From the NCBI GenBank assembly GCA_003243425.1, contig QFQP01000044.1, forward strand, positions 1-56,494: a stretch of 56,494 nucleotides of DNA. Reading direction: 5' to 3'. The DNA comes from Archangium gephyra. Lineage in GTDB: Bacteria > Myxococcota > Myxococcia > Myxococcales > Myxococcaceae. Shown piece by piece: positions 44,685-55,426 of this stretch. The translations under genes were made by a program, and so were the position numbers. The notes beneath the pieces are model-generated. The model was not told the DNA's origin and ran no database searches. It saw only the letters and a list, made by a program, of their open reading frames with translations. Each line of letters opens with the position of its first letter. Positions within the stretch are counted from its first letter, which is position 1.

Positions 44685-45414
44685 GCCGCAGCAGGTCGAG
44701 GGCCACGAGCCTCTCGGCCTGCTTCGGTGACAGCCACAGCCACAGCGGGTCGTCGTCCCACGCGAGGTCGGCGAACCCGAAGAATCGCTCAGGTTTCCCG
44801 GCCGCCGCTGCCCGCTCGTTGGCGATGGCGGCCAGCTCGGTGATGGTCTGCCGACGCGCGTCTTCTTGGCTCGCGCCCTTCATCACGCGCTCTTCGAAGG
44901 CGACGTTGAGCGGCCGCTCGTCGAGCTCGTACGGCAGGCCGTGACGGCGCAGGTGTTCAGCCATCTCTGCGATGCCGGGCGAGAGGTCCGACGACCAGCT
45001 GGTGCGTGGGTAGCGCAGGTCGTACTGCTGCCACTCGTCGACGAGGCCGCGCAGCACGAGGTCGTCGGGCGCTTCGTTGGTCGCGAGGATCTGCTCGTAG
45101 CGTTTGGTGAGCCAGTTGAGCTCTTCACCGCGCGAGGGCGTCGGGAGCGAGAGCTCGGCGAGCTGCTTGTTGAGCGCCACCAGCTCTCGCACCTGTGCTT
45201 CCGTGGGGCCGACGGCGCGAACGCTGGCGACGAGCTCACGACCGTGCTCGTCGCGTGTGCCGGTGAGGGTGACCAGCACCTTGCGGCCGGTAGCCAGTGG
45301 AACGCCTGCGGCGACGTCGGTGAGCGCGGTCACGGAGATCATGCGCCCTGGCGCGAGCAGCTCGACGATGCCGCTTTCGTGCGTCGCTCCGACGGTGCAG
45401 AGAATCGGCTTCAT
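44674..45414 (-). CDS. Conserved hypothetical protein (246 aa)
   Basis: The ATG at 45414 begins KPILCTVGATHESGIVELLA. The N-terminal half resembles a small beta-barrel domain of PilZ/regulatory type (RMISVTALTDVAAGVPLATG), but its motifs are not decisive. The middle and C-terminal parts are helical and rich in Trp and Arg (LPYELDERPLNVAFEERVMK, FGFADLAWDDDPLWLWL). No signal peptide is seen. Upstream in-frame codons are spurious. It converges with the RapA-like gene with an 11-base overlap, so the gene's end is sound. Confidence 0.6.
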   Translation of the reverse strand: MKPILCTVGATHESGIVELLAPGRMISVTALTDVAAGVPLATGRKVLVTLTGTRDEHGRELVASVRAVGPTEAQVRELVALNKQLAELSLPTPSRGEELNWLTKRYEQILATNEAPDDLVLRGLVDEWQQYDLRYPRTSWSSDLSPGIAEMAEHLRRHGLPYELDERPLNVAFEERVMKGASQEDARRQTITELAAIANERAAAAGKPERFFGFADLAWDDDPLWLWLSPKQAERLVALDLLRLNG

Positions 45415-45474
45415 GCCCTGAAGTGTGCTCTGAAAAGCGCGCCGCGCTCCTCGCAAACCTCGGATGTGGACCGA

Positions 45475-46539
45475 ATGAAACGTGTCTTCGTCGTGCTTTT
45501 CGCAGCGCTGAGCGCCTGTTCGTCGACGCCTGGCCCCGACGCAGGTGTGGACGTGTGGAACAACGCCGGTCCGTACGCGGTGGGCGTGAAGACCATCACT
45601 GTCGAGACCGATGGCGGGCGCGTGCTGCCGGTCGAGGTCTGGTACCCGGCGGCAGCGTCGGCGCGTGGCGGCACGTTCGCGGTCGAAGACTTCGAGTCGG
45701 GCGCGCACCGCGAGACGTTGAGCAGCTGGTTGGCGGCGACTCCAGAGCGGTGTTCACCACGAAGTGCGCTCGGCGCTCGCGACGCGGACGTCTTCGATGC
45801 TTCGCCGCGAGGGTTGATTGTCTTCAGCCATTGCACCGAGTGCTTCCGCTTCTCGATGCACTCGCTCGCGGCGCGGTTGGCATCGCATGGCTTCGTCTTC
45901 GCAGCCGCGGACCACGTGACCAACACCGGCTTCGACTCCACGGCTCAACTGAACGACGCGTTTCTGGCCGTTCGTGCGAACGACGTGTCGGCGGTCATCA
46001 CCGCCATGCTCGAGGGCCCGCTGCCGGTCGACTCGTCGCGCGTCGCGGTCGTCGGTCACAGCTTTGGCGCGGTCACCACCGCGCGCGTGGTCGAGCTCGA
46101 TTCACGCGTGCGCGCGGGCTTTCTCATCGCCGCGCCCGCCGACAGCCCGTTCCTCAACTCGAAGGGCATCACGCGCATTCAGAAGCCGCTCTCGTGGTTG
46201 CTGGCGATGGAGGACAACTCGATCTCGTTCATCGGCAACGAGTTCATTCGCGAGAACTTCGTGAAGGTTCCGCGGCCCAACTGGCTCGTGGAGGTAGAGA
46301 ACGCCGGCCACTGGAGCTTCAGCGACATCGCGGGGCTCGGCGGCTCGTATCGGCCCGGTTGTGGCGACGGGCTCCGTGACCCCGACGGAGGCGCGTTCAC
46401 GTATCTCGACAACGACGTGGCGCGCGCCATCGCTCATCGCACCATCACCGCCTGGGCGGCGTTCGTTCTCGACGGGAATGAGGCGGCGAAGGTGGCGCTC
46501 GGCGAGGCGCAGGCCGAAACGCACGTGCGCGCGCGGTAG
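45475..46539 (+). CDS. Alpha/beta hydrolase lipoprotein (354 aa)
   Basis: Signal peptide MKRVFVVLFAALSAC ends at a lipobox (Cys15). The fold is an alpha/beta hydrolase of the PAF-acetylhydrolase/dienelactone hydrolase-like type: VEVWYPAAASARGGTF, GLIVFSHC, nucleophile GHSFG, and a late GHWSFSDI that probably provides the catalytic His. An insert CTECF near the oxyanion region is unusual. It ends at the very base before the convergent barrel-like gene. The extracytoplasmic substrate is unknown. Confidence 0.85.
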   Translation: MKRVFVVLFAALSACSSTPGPDAGVDVWNNAGPYAVGVKTITVETDGGRVLPVEVWYPAAASARGGTFAVEDFESGAHRETLSSWLAATPERCSPRSALGARDADVFDASPRGLIVFSHCTECFRFSMHSLAARLASHGFVFAAADHVTNTGFDSTAQLNDAFLAVRANDVSAVITAMLEGPLPVDSSRVAVVGHSFGAVTTARVVELDSRVRAGFLIAAPADSPFLNSKGITRIQKPLSWLLAMEDNSISFIGNEFIRENFVKVPRPNWLVEVENAGHWSFSDIAGLGGSYRPGCGDGLRDPDGGAFTYLDNDVARAIAHRTITAWAAFVLDGNEAAKVALGEAQAETHVRAR

Positions 46540-47166
46540 TCAGCGCCAGTCGACGCCGACCATCAACGTCGGCGTGAAGGTCATCGCCATGCGGTACTGC
46601 GGCGGCTGCTCTGCGACGCCTTCGGTCCGTGCGAAACGCAGCTCGGCGTCGGGGTGAAACATCAGCTGCCCATTGAGCGCGATCGACACGCCGGAATGCG
46701 GTGGCCAACCACGAATGGGAATCGTCACGCCGCCGCGCACGTTGGCGATGGCCTTTGCACCCGTCGACGAGATGCTGCCGTGTTGATCTCCGAGGAGAAT
46801 CGCGTCGGGCACCACCAGCTGGCCCCAGCCGAAGCCAGGACCGATGGCGAGAAAGCCGAGCTCGAAGAGGAAGACCTCCGCGAGCAACGACGCGGTGAAG
46901 GCACCGGAGACGCCAGACAAAGAACCCGGCGGCACCGGACCGAGGCCGACCTGACCGGCGATGGTTCCGTACAGCGAGAAGATCTGCGTGACCTGCACGC
47001 CGCCACGAAGCTCGCCTCCGAACTCGGCAGCGGGGAAGGGGGTTCGCACGCCACCGAAGAACGAGGCCCCTGCGCGGAGCCCGCGCACGTCGTCGATGGA
47101 GTTATCGGGCTGCGCGAGCGCCAACGTCGAAGCGAGCGCCAGCAGCACGACCGAACGGTTGAACAT
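46540..47166 (-). CDS. Outer-membrane beta-barrel-like protein (208 aa)
   Basis: Signal peptide (VVLLALASTLALAQ), then an 'AGASFFGGVRTPFPAAEFGG' turn-rich barrel start and several amphipathic strands, ending in VGVDWR. It lies 15 bases downstream of a TGGG-repeat lipoprotein gene on the same strand, and is likely the last gene of that operon. No known family is recognised. Confidence 0.75.
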   Translation of the reverse strand: MFNRSVVLLALASTLALAQPDNSIDDVRGLRAGASFFGGVRTPFPAAEFGGELRGGVQVTQIFSLYGTIAGQVGLGPVPPGSLSGVSGAFTASLLAEVFLFELGFLAIGPGFGWGQLVVPDAILLGDQHGSISSTGAKAIANVRGGVTIPIRGWPPHSGVSIALNGQLMFHPDAELRFARTEGVAEQPPQYRMAMTFTPTLMVGVDWR

Positions 47167-47181
47167 GCGCTGAGTATGACT

Positions 47182-48219
47182 TCACGGAGGCGGAGCGCCA
47201 CCGTCCGCGTTCCACCCGGAATTGAACGAGAAGTTGGCGATCTCCACGCAGTCACTGCCAGCGGGCATGTCGGAGGCCAGATCCCACTCCACGAACCGCA
47301 CGTTCTGCGCGTTGCCGATGATGCGGCCTGCTTCGCCGCGGTCGGCTCGGGTGATGGTCATCGTGCCGGCTTGCGCGAGGTAGTCGCGCAGACACGAAGC
47401 CTGCTGGTCGCACGTCTCGTGGAACACCGCGCACAAACGGCACGCCTGGTAGCTCTGGGTATTGAAGTTGCGCGTGACCGGCGGCACCACCGGCGCCTCG
47501 CTGTTCGGGTACACGACTTCCACGCGCAGCGCGTCGACGTAGGCGCCTGCCGGCTGTGTCCACAGCGCGAAGTTGTAGAAGCCGTTGCTGCTGGAGAACG
47601 AGCGGTACTCGATGATCGACGGCCCGTTCGTCGCGAAGCTCGCGAGCTGTCGGCACGTGCTGCCAGTGCCGCCGCCAGTCGCCGAGCCGCCGCCAGTTGC
47701 CGCACCGCCGCCAGTCGCCGAGCCGCCGCCAGTCGCCGAGCCGCCGCCAGTCGCCGCACCGCCGCCAGTCGCCGCACCCGCACCGCCGCCAGTCGCCGAG
47801 CCGCCGCCAGTCGCCGGACCGCCGCCAGTCGCCGAGCCGCCGCCAGTTGCCGCACCGCCGCCAGTCGGGTCTCCGCCGCCGGTCGCCGCGCCACCACCGA
47901 TCGGATCGCCGCCGCCGGTCGCTGCTCCGCCACCCGTCGCCGTGCCGCCGCCAGTCGCTTCTCCACCGCCCGTGGCGGTACCGCCCCCGAGCGCAGGTCC
48001 GTCGCCCATGCACAGCCCCGTCGAACACGACAATGGAGGGAGACACACGCGGCAGGAGATGGCGTTCGTTCCACACGCGTCGGGGCTTCGTCCCGGTTGG
48101 CACGTGCCCGAGGCATCACAACAGCCGGAGCAGTTCGCCTGCTGGCAAACCGGCGGCCTCGTGCCGCACGAAACCGCAAACAACGAGCTGATGACGAGCA
48201 GCGCGCGGAGCGTCTTCAT
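47182..48219 (-). CDS. Cys-rich lipoprotein with long TGGGxA repeat linker (345 aa)
   Basis: Signal peptide ends in the lipobox LFAVSC. The mature N terminus has a short Cys module (CQQANCSGCCDASGTCQPG and CRVCLPPLSCSTGLC) that is nearly the same as in the lipoprotein gene at 55861. A linker of about 18 hexapeptides (GGGxATGGG type) follows, then a beta-rich C-terminal domain of about 155 residues with one small Cys cluster (CRLCAVFHETCDQQASCL). The start overlaps the stop of the upstream MopE-like gene by ATGA. The protein is probably exposed on the surface, with the linker spacing the two domains. Confidence 0.85.
   Translation of the reverse strand: MKTLRALLVISSLFAVSCGTRPPVCQQANCSGCCDASGTCQPGRSPDACGTNAISCRVCLPPLSCSTGLCMGDGPALGGGTATGGGEATGGGTATGGGAATGGGDPIGGGAATGGGDPTGGGAATGGGSATGGGPATGGGSATGGGAGAATGGGAATGGGSATGGGSATGGGAATGGGSATGGGTGSTCRQLASFATNGPSIIEYRSFSSSNGFYNFALWTQPAGAYVDALRVEVVYPNSEAPVVPPVTRNFNTQSYQACRLCAVFHETCDQQASCLRDYLAQAGTMTITRADRGEAGRIIGNAQNVRFVEWDLASDMPAGSDCVEIANFSFNSGWNADGGAPPP
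47669..48000 (-). repeat. 18-bp tandem repeat encoding GGGxAT hexapeptides
   Basis: About 18 near-identical 18-base units (GCCGCCAGTCGCCGAGCC-like on the plus strand) code for the Gly/Thr linker of the lipoprotein. The middle units are very similar at base level, pointing to recent slippage or recombination, and any gain or loss keeps the frame. Confidence 0.88.
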
Positions 48220-49436
48220 GACGGGTGGCGTAGCAGCTCGCGCCGACGCCGCAGCAACAAGATGACCGCCGACACGAACACGACGGGAACACTCGCGCAG
48301 CTCTCCGGGGGAGGGGCGTCGGTGCCTCCGCCACCGCCTGTGCCGGCGTCATTCTTTACGCCGCCGTCCACGGGCGGAGGCGGCACACCTTCGAGACACT
48401 CGCCATCGACGCACGCCGCGTTGGCGCCGCAGAGATCGCCTTCATCGACCTGACCATCACAGTCGTCGTCGAGTGCGTTACAGCGCTCGGTGAGCGGCTG
48501 GCCCGGCGTGCAGTCTTCCGAACGGCACGTGGGGCCGAGCGCTTCACACCACCCGGTGCCGCAACGAACCCGCGCGCCCTCGTCGACCTGACCGTCGCAG
48601 TCGTCGTCCTTCTGGTTGCAGCGCTCCGAAGCGCCCGGGTGCACGTTGGCGTCGCGGTCGTCGCAGTCGTCGTCGTTCTGGGCACGACCGCCGCCACCAC
48701 AGCCTGAAGACGGCGCGCCGAGCGTGTCTCCATGGCCATCGCCGTCGGCATCGGGCCACGTGGTCTGCGCGCCGAGCCCTTCGTCGGTCTGACCATCGCA
48801 GTCGTCGTCGAGGTTGTTGCAGGCCTCGGGCTTGCCCGGCGTCTTCCGGTTGTCGAAGTCGTCGCAGTCGCCGTCTTGCGGTGAGTAATTCGCGGGCGTC
48901 ACGCAGTTCTTCACCGTGCCCGAAGTGGCGGCGCCGACGCCGTCACCGTCGTTGTCCCGGTAGTACGTCGTGCCGGCGCAGCCGAACGCCTGACTCACCT
49001 GGGCCTCGGCCGATTGATCTCCGGTGCGCTGGCCGTCTCCGTTCGCGAGCACGGTCGCCGCGTCGAACACCACGCCGCCCAGGTTCGACGGGGCCGTCCA
49101 CCGCGCTTCGAACGTGACCGCACCACCCGTCGCGTTCTTCGGCGTGGAGTGCACGACGTTGCCGTTGCTCAGGCGCGTGCCCTGACCACTCACGGTCTGG
49201 AACGAGCCCACACCATTGCTGGTGAGGAAGAACCCGCCGCGCGACCCGGTGCCGCTCATGGTGACGCGAACGGTGATGGTGTCGCCGGGCGAAAAGCTCG
49301 CCGGCGACAGGGTGATGGTCGTCTGCTGTGAGCCGGTGCCGTGGCAACCCGAGCAACTCTGCGCCTCGATGCCGCCGTTGCGCGCGAGCGCCGCGAACGA
49401 GAGCAACGACGCTGCGACCGCGAGCCACCGCATCAT
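48216..49436 (-). CDS. MopE-like metal-binding-motif protein with MYXO-CTERM-like tail (406 aa)
   Basis: Signal peptide (LAVAASLLSFAALARNGG) is followed by a domain opening with CSGCHG, as in the choice-of-anchor V/Reelin-like family, whose beta strands (TITLSPASFSPGDTITVRV) continue to about residue 150. Then come four MopE-type repeats (DGDCDDFDNRKTPGKPEACN, NLDDDCDGQTDEG and similar), a putative copper- or calcium-binding motif. The C terminus has a Pro-rich stretch, Cys, a hydrophobic helix and Arg cluster (SCASVPVVFVSAVILLLRRRR), a sorting signal like MYXO-CTERM. The start overlaps the previous stop (TGATG). Confidence 0.9.
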   Translation of the reverse strand: MMRWLAVAASLLSFAALARNGGIEAQSCSGCHGTGSQQTTITLSPASFSPGDTITVRVTMSGTGSRGGFFLTSNGVGSFQTVSGQGTRLSNGNVVHSTPKNATGGAVTFEARWTAPSNLGGVVFDAATVLANGDGQRTGDQSAEAQVSQAFGCAGTTYYRDNDGDGVGAATSGTVKNCVTPANYSPQDGDCDDFDNRKTPGKPEACNNLDDDCDGQTDEGLGAQTTWPDADGDGHGDTLGAPSSGCGGGGRAQNDDDCDDRDANVHPGASERCNQKDDDCDGQVDEGARVRCGTGWCEALGPTCRSEDCTPGQPLTERCNALDDDCDGQVDEGDLCGANAACVDGECLEGVPPPPVDGGVKNDAGTGGGGGTDAPPPESCASVPVVFVSAVILLLRRRRELLRHPS

Positions 49437-51412
49437 CAGCCGTTGCGCATGGTGACGGTGTACGGCGTGCAGGTCGGCGCGCTGGAGGCCGTGCGGTACA
49501 CCTTGATGTAGAACATCGCGCCGTCTTCGCGCCCGTAGCTGCCGTCACGACGCAGGCTGCGAATGCCGCAGGTCTTGTTGCTGTCGGGGTAGCACTCGTT
49601 GACGCTGTTGCCGGTGTCGTAGCGGCTGACGCACATCGTGATGCCGGGGTCGGAGCTCGTGAGGTTGATGTTGACGTCGAAGTCTTCGCTGAAGACCTGA
49701 TTGTTGTCCTGCGCGTAGAAGTAGATGTAGTCCTCGTCGTCTGCCGTCGGGATGATGCCCGTGTGGTTCGCGTTCGAACCGTTGTCGGCGAGTGTGCCCT
49801 TGTTGACGCCGGTCGAGCAGAAGCCGCCCGGGTCGCTGCCGATCTCGCGGCACTCGCAGCCGTCGGCCGCTGAGAGGTTGCTGTCGTACCAGCCCATGTT
49901 GCACGAGCCGATGCTGCAGACGCCGGTCGCCGCGCAGCTCGGAGTGCCGTTGGTGATGGGGCAGCTCGACGCGCAGCTGCCGACGTTGGCCTTGAGCTGA
50001 ACTTCGTGGAACTGGTTCATCGGGTCGTCGCTCTCGATGGAGATCGACGCGGTGAAGTTGGCCACGGCCTGCGCGCGCAGCTCGACGTCGAAGGCCACGC
50101 GCTCGTCGCGCGCCAGGGTGTACGGGAGCGCCGGCAGGTTGCCGAGCGTGAACACCGCCGCCTGCCCGCCGACGAAGGTCACCGCCTTGATGGTGAGCGT
50201 GCCGTAGCCCACGTTCTTCAGCTCGACGGCTTTGGGCACCACCCAGCCCTGCGGCACCGTGCCCCAGTCGATGAGGCCGAGGTCGGTGGCGATCTTCGGC
50301 TCGGTGATGACGGCGCGAATCGGAATGTCGAGCGACGGGCGCACCGGGTCGTTCGATTCGATGTGCAGCGGCACGTCGATCACGCCGGGCACGCGACCGT
50401 CGATCTCGACCTTCACTTCGATGCGCTGCAGCGGCGCGAGTGACGCGCTGGTCATCAGGTCGGGGAAGGAGGCCTTCACGCGGCCGTCGGGGTCCATCAC
50501 GCTGAGGCTGCTGATGTCGAGCGTGGTACCGCCGACGTTGGCGACGCGCACGGTGACGGTCTGCTGCGTGCCTTTGACGATCTCCCCGAACTCGAGCGAC
50601 GTCTCTTCGGGTTCGAGCGCGATGCGGCCCTGCGTGAAGCTGGTGCCTTCGACCTGCACCTGCACCGGCGAGACCCCGGGTGTGGGCGAACGCAGGGTGA
50701 CGGTGCCGCTCAGGTACTTCTCGGTGTTGGGCGTGAAGACGAACGGCACGTCGAGCCCTGCGTCGGGCACCAGCGCCACGTCAGACGGCACGTCGACGCG
50801 CAGGTCGCGAATGCCCGCGTCGCCGATGGCGCTCAACTGCAGCGCGATGTTGCCAAAGCCGATGTTCTTCACCTTCACCGGCTCTTCCTTGCGCGCGCCG
50901 ACCGCCACCACGCCGAAGCTCAGCTTGCCGGGGTTGGCCACCAGCACCGGCTCGCCGACGAGGCGCTTGACGAGTGGAATCTGCAGCTCGCCGGGCTCGA
51001 TGCGGTCGGGGCCCTCTTCGGCCGACGCGTCGGTGTAGGTGACCAGCAGCTTGAGCGACTCGCTCTTCGGTGCCGTCACCGGTGCAAAGCGAACGTCGAC
51101 GTTGAACTCCGCGGCCGCGCCGAGAATGAACGGAGCGGGTTGATCGGACGTGATGGTGTACTCGGCGTTTTCGTCGGACAGCACGATGCGCTTGATGGCC
51201 ACGCGGCGGGTGACGGTCGAGGTGACCTTCACGCTCAAGGTGCTGTCGCAGCCGGGCACCACGCAGGTGAACGCGAGCTGCGCGGGCGTCGCCACCAGCC
51301 CGCGAAACTCAGGCACCACCGGCGATTGAGGCTGATTGGGGTTGTTGCCGCTGCAGGCGCTCACGAAGACGAGCGCGGCGATGGAGAGAACTCGTGAGGG
51401 GCGCATGGTCAT
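49436..51412 (-). CDS. Large beta-sandwich surface lipoprotein (658 aa)
   Basis: The ATG at 51412 comes two bases after the previous stop and leads a signal peptide ending in the lipobox LVFVSAC. The protein is a chain of ASH/choice-of-anchor D-like domains (for example ANPGKLSFGVVAVGARKEEP, EPEETSLEFGEIVKGTQQTV), roughly every 110 residues, with a C-terminal Cys-rich part (SCASSCPITNGTPSCAATG) and a final domain. Such domains mediate protein-protein contacts. It is the second gene of the operon and a relative of the first gene's product in domain type. Confidence 0.87.
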   Translation of the reverse strand: MTMRPSRVLSIAALVFVSACSGNNPNQPQSPVVPEFRGLVATPAQLAFTCVVPGCDSTLSVKVTSTVTRRVAIKRIVLSDENAEYTITSDQPAPFILGAAAEFNVDVRFAPVTAPKSESLKLLVTYTDASAEEGPDRIEPGELQIPLVKRLVGEPVLVANPGKLSFGVVAVGARKEEPVKVKNIGFGNIALQLSAIGDAGIRDLRVDVPSDVALVPDAGLDVPFVFTPNTEKYLSGTVTLRSPTPGVSPVQVQVEGTSFTQGRIALEPEETSLEFGEIVKGTQQTVTVRVANVGGTTLDISSLSVMDPDGRVKASFPDLMTSASLAPLQRIEVKVEIDGRVPGVIDVPLHIESNDPVRPSLDIPIRAVITEPKIATDLGLIDWGTVPQGWVVPKAVELKNVGYGTLTIKAVTFVGGQAAVFTLGNLPALPYTLARDERVAFDVELRAQAVANFTASISIESDDPMNQFHEVQLKANVGSCASSCPITNGTPSCAATGVCSIGSCNMGWYDSNLSAADGCECREIGSDPGGFCSTGVNKGTLADNGSNANHTGIIPTADDEDYIYFYAQDNNQVFSEDFDVNINLTSSDPGITMCVSRYDTGNSVNECYPDSNKTCGIRSLRRDGSYGREDGAMFYIKVYRTASSAPTCTPYTVTMRNG

Positions 51413-51414
51413 GT

Positions 51415-53136
51415 TCACGGCGCCACCGAGAAGGTGGCGTTGTTGCGAATGAGATCGAGCACGTAGGTCGTGTCGCCCTTGCGGCCGAGCGTGGTGTTCT
51501 TTTCGGCCGTCAGCACACCGTTGATGAAGACCTTCACGGTGACGGCGGTGCCGCTCTTGTCGAAGCAGAGGCTCTGAATGAGATCGCCCACGTCCTGACC
51601 GGGAATGGTGATGCCGCCGGTGAGGTAGCCGATGAGCGCTTCCACCGAGATGCCGAGGATGCCGGCCATCAGCTCCGTGGGCAGCGACGCGCAGTCGTTC
51701 AGGTAGCTCACCTGCACGCGGTAGGTACCGTCCTGCCGGGAGTCGGCGAGGATGATTCGCTCGGGTTCTTCCTTCGGGGCGAAGGCGAGCCACGACGCGG
51801 TGCCGAAGTTGCCCCAGTTCGTCGGGTTGGGCGTCTGCTTGTTGCAGACGTAGCCGTAGGGGTGCTCGAGCGTCATGTCGACGTTGCGCACGTCGTTGTC
51901 GAACGCGTTGTCGGCGCCGTTGTCGTAGGTCATCTCGATCTTCACGACCTCACCGCCCGCGCCGAGCACGCCCGTGGCGCGCACCGGAATGCTGATGGTG
52001 GGCTTCATGGGGTCGTTGGTCTCGAGGTTCAAAATCGCCTGCAGCACGCCTTCACGCGTGGCGGTCACCTGCACCTGCACCTCGGTGTAGCCGTTGGGCG
52101 CCACGTCGGGGATGAGCTGCGGGGTGATCGAGAAGTCGGTGGTGAACATCATGCCGCCCCAGGCCGGGCTGACCTTCAGCGGCGCGCCACCTTCGTTGTT
52201 GGTGATGGTGAGCGTCGCGAACGCGCTGGTGCCGAGCGTGACGTTGCCGAGGTCGATCATCAGCGGAGAGGCCCCCGCCTTCGGAGCCGCCGACGAAGTG
52301 CCCTTGAGCGGCACGGTGATGACCCCCTTGCTCGAGGTGACGACCAGGTCTGCTTCGTGATTGGCCGAGGTGCGCGGCGTGTAGCGGACCTCGAGCGACT
52401 GCACGGCGGTGCGATCGACGGTGACCGGCACCAGCTCGCGCGGCAGCGTGGTGATGGGCACGAGCGCGAAGTCCATCGTGTCGGCGGGCTCGAGCTTCAC
52501 GTCGGTGATGGTGACGGGCGCGGTGCCGGTGCCCTGATTCGAAATGGTCAGCGTGCGGCGAACCTGGCGGCCCTGCGCGATGTAGCCGAAGTCGACGGGC
52601 GAGGGCGTCGCCACCAGCGAGGGCGTGCCGATGTAGTTGGCTTTGATGGGCACGCGGAGCGTCGAGTACTCCTTGTCGTCGGACAGCAGCGTGAGCTCGG
52701 TGGCCGCCTGCTTCACGGTGGAAGGCGTGTACGAGAGCTGGATGTCGACCGAGCGCCCGGGCCAGATCTCCTTGGGGAACGTGGTGTCGCAGAGATCGCA
52801 CGTGAAGCCGGCCGCGGGGTCGGCCAGCGTGGCTTCGAACAACGTCAGCGTGCAGTTGCCGATGTTGTGAATGGTGATGGTCTGCGTGAGCGCGGCCTGC
52901 GTGTCGACCTCACCGAAGTCGACGGTGTGCGGCGAGGGCTGGAGGATCGGGTTGCCCTCGATCACCACCTCGCACGACTTCGCTTCGCGCGGCACGCATT
53001 GGTAGTTGTCGCAGAGGTTGCCGCCTTCGCAGTCACCGTCTTCGCGACACGCGGACGAAACGATGCGGGTTTTCTCACAGCCCGTCGCGGTCGCGAGGAG
53101 GCTGGACGCCAGCAACAACGGAAAGAGTGAACGCAT
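51415..53136 (-). CDS. Beta-sandwich lipoprotein with ASH-like domains (573 aa)
   Basis: Signal peptide ends in the lipobox LATATGC (Cys20). A short Cys module (CREDGDCEGGNLCDNYQC) precedes several ASH/choice-of-anchor D domains (HTVDFGEVDTQAALTQTITI, TPSPVDFGYIAQGRQVRRTL, SPLMIDLGNVTLGTSAFATL). It is the first gene of a minus-strand operon of at least four genes. It is about 30% shorter than the protein of the next gene but clearly of the same type, so an old duplication is likely. Confidence 0.87.
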   Translation of the reverse strand: MRSLFPLLLASSLLATATGCEKTRIVSSACREDGDCEGGNLCDNYQCVPREAKSCEVVIEGNPILQPSPHTVDFGEVDTQAALTQTITIHNIGNCTLTLFEATLADPAAGFTCDLCDTTFPKEIWPGRSVDIQLSYTPSTVKQAATELTLLSDDKEYSTLRVPIKANYIGTPSLVATPSPVDFGYIAQGRQVRRTLTISNQGTGTAPVTITDVKLEPADTMDFALVPITTLPRELVPVTVDRTAVQSLEVRYTPRTSANHEADLVVTSSKGVITVPLKGTSSAAPKAGASPLMIDLGNVTLGTSAFATLTITNNEGGAPLKVSPAWGGMMFTTDFSITPQLIPDVAPNGYTEVQVQVTATREGVLQAILNLETNDPMKPTISIPVRATGVLGAGGEVVKIEMTYDNGADNAFDNDVRNVDMTLEHPYGYVCNKQTPNPTNWGNFGTASWLAFAPKEEPERIILADSRQDGTYRVQVSYLNDCASLPTELMAGILGISVEALIGYLTGGITIPGQDVGDLIQSLCFDKSGTAVTVKVFINGVLTAEKNTTLGRKGDTTYVLDLIRNNATFSVAP

Positions 53137-53164
53137 GGTCAGGACGGGAGTGTCCGCGCGAAGA

Positions 53165-53182
53165 CCACCTTGCGCAAGGTGG
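53165..53182. promoter_or_regulatory. Perfect 18-bp palindrome upstream of the lipoprotein operon
   Basis: CCACCTTGC and its complement GCAAGGTGG are joined without a spacer. It lies 29-46 bases upstream of the first lipoprotein start and 42 bases past the ABC-F stop, both on the minus strand. There is no T-run, so an operator is more likely than a terminator. Confidence 0.5.
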
Positions 53183-53223
53183 CGTTCGCAATCCCGAATG
53201 CGTCAGGTGGTTTCGTGTGCGTC

Positions 53224-54828
<1,605 letters not shown>

Positions 54829-54868
54829 GGCGCGTTCGCCTCTACACGAAAAGCCACGCAGTGCCAGC

Positions 54869-55405
54869 ATGGCGGGCATGGTCGTCGTCGGTCTCGGTAT
54901 CGCTGATGTTCCGGGCTCCTTCGAGACCCGTGCAATCGAGCAGGCGGTGCTCTCGTTCGCGGGGCTCGAGGGAGATCGGCACGCGGGTCTCACCATGAAG
55001 GCAGGGCCGCGGCAGAAGTACCTGCCGAAGGGCGCCGAGGTGCGCAATTCGCGGCAGCTGTCGATCGTCTCGGTGGAAGAGCTCGCGGAGATCGCGGCGT
55101 CACTCGGGGTGAAGCGGGTGCGGGCGAGCAGCCTCGGCGCGAATCTGCTGATCAGCGGCGCGCCGCAGCTCACGAAGATCGCTCCGGGGACGCGGCTCGT
55201 CTTTCCTTCGGGCGCGGTGCTGGTGATCGACGGCGAAAACGAGCCGTGCGTGAAGTCAGGCCGGGCCATCGCGCTCGCCGCAGAGCAACCCGAGCTCGCC
55301 GCGCGCTTCGTGAAGGCTGCCTGGCACAGGAGAGGCCTCGTGGCGTGGGTGGAGCGGCCCGGGCTGTTGCGGGTTGGTGACCCGGTGACACTGGTTTCGC
55401 GGTGA
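54869..55405 (+). CDS. MOSC domain protein (178 aa)
   Basis: MOSC domains handle molybdenum cofactor sulfur or related chemistry. The motifs seen are FAGLEGDRHAGLTM, RQLSIVSVEELAEI, GANLLISGAPQLTKIAPGTR and the conserved Cys of NEPCVKSGRAI. The length of 178 fits single-domain YiiM/YuaD-like members. I took the ATG at 54869; ATG 54878 is the alternative. It diverges from the ABC-F gene. The substrate is unknown. Confidence 0.87.
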   Translation: MAGMVVVGLGIADVPGSFETRAIEQAVLSFAGLEGDRHAGLTMKAGPRQKYLPKGAEVRNSRQLSIVSVEELAEIAASLGVKRVRASSLGANLLISGAPQLTKIAPGTRLVFPSGAVLVIDGENEPCVKSGRAIALAAEQPELAARFVKAAWHRRGLVAWVERPGLLRVGDPVTLVSR

Positions 55406-55426
55406 ACCGTTTCGTATAGCCGCGCC

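Noticed and set aside
47669..48000. Possible CRISPR array
   Set aside because: The 18-base units are contiguous with no spacers and keep a coding frame, so this is a protein linker repeat.
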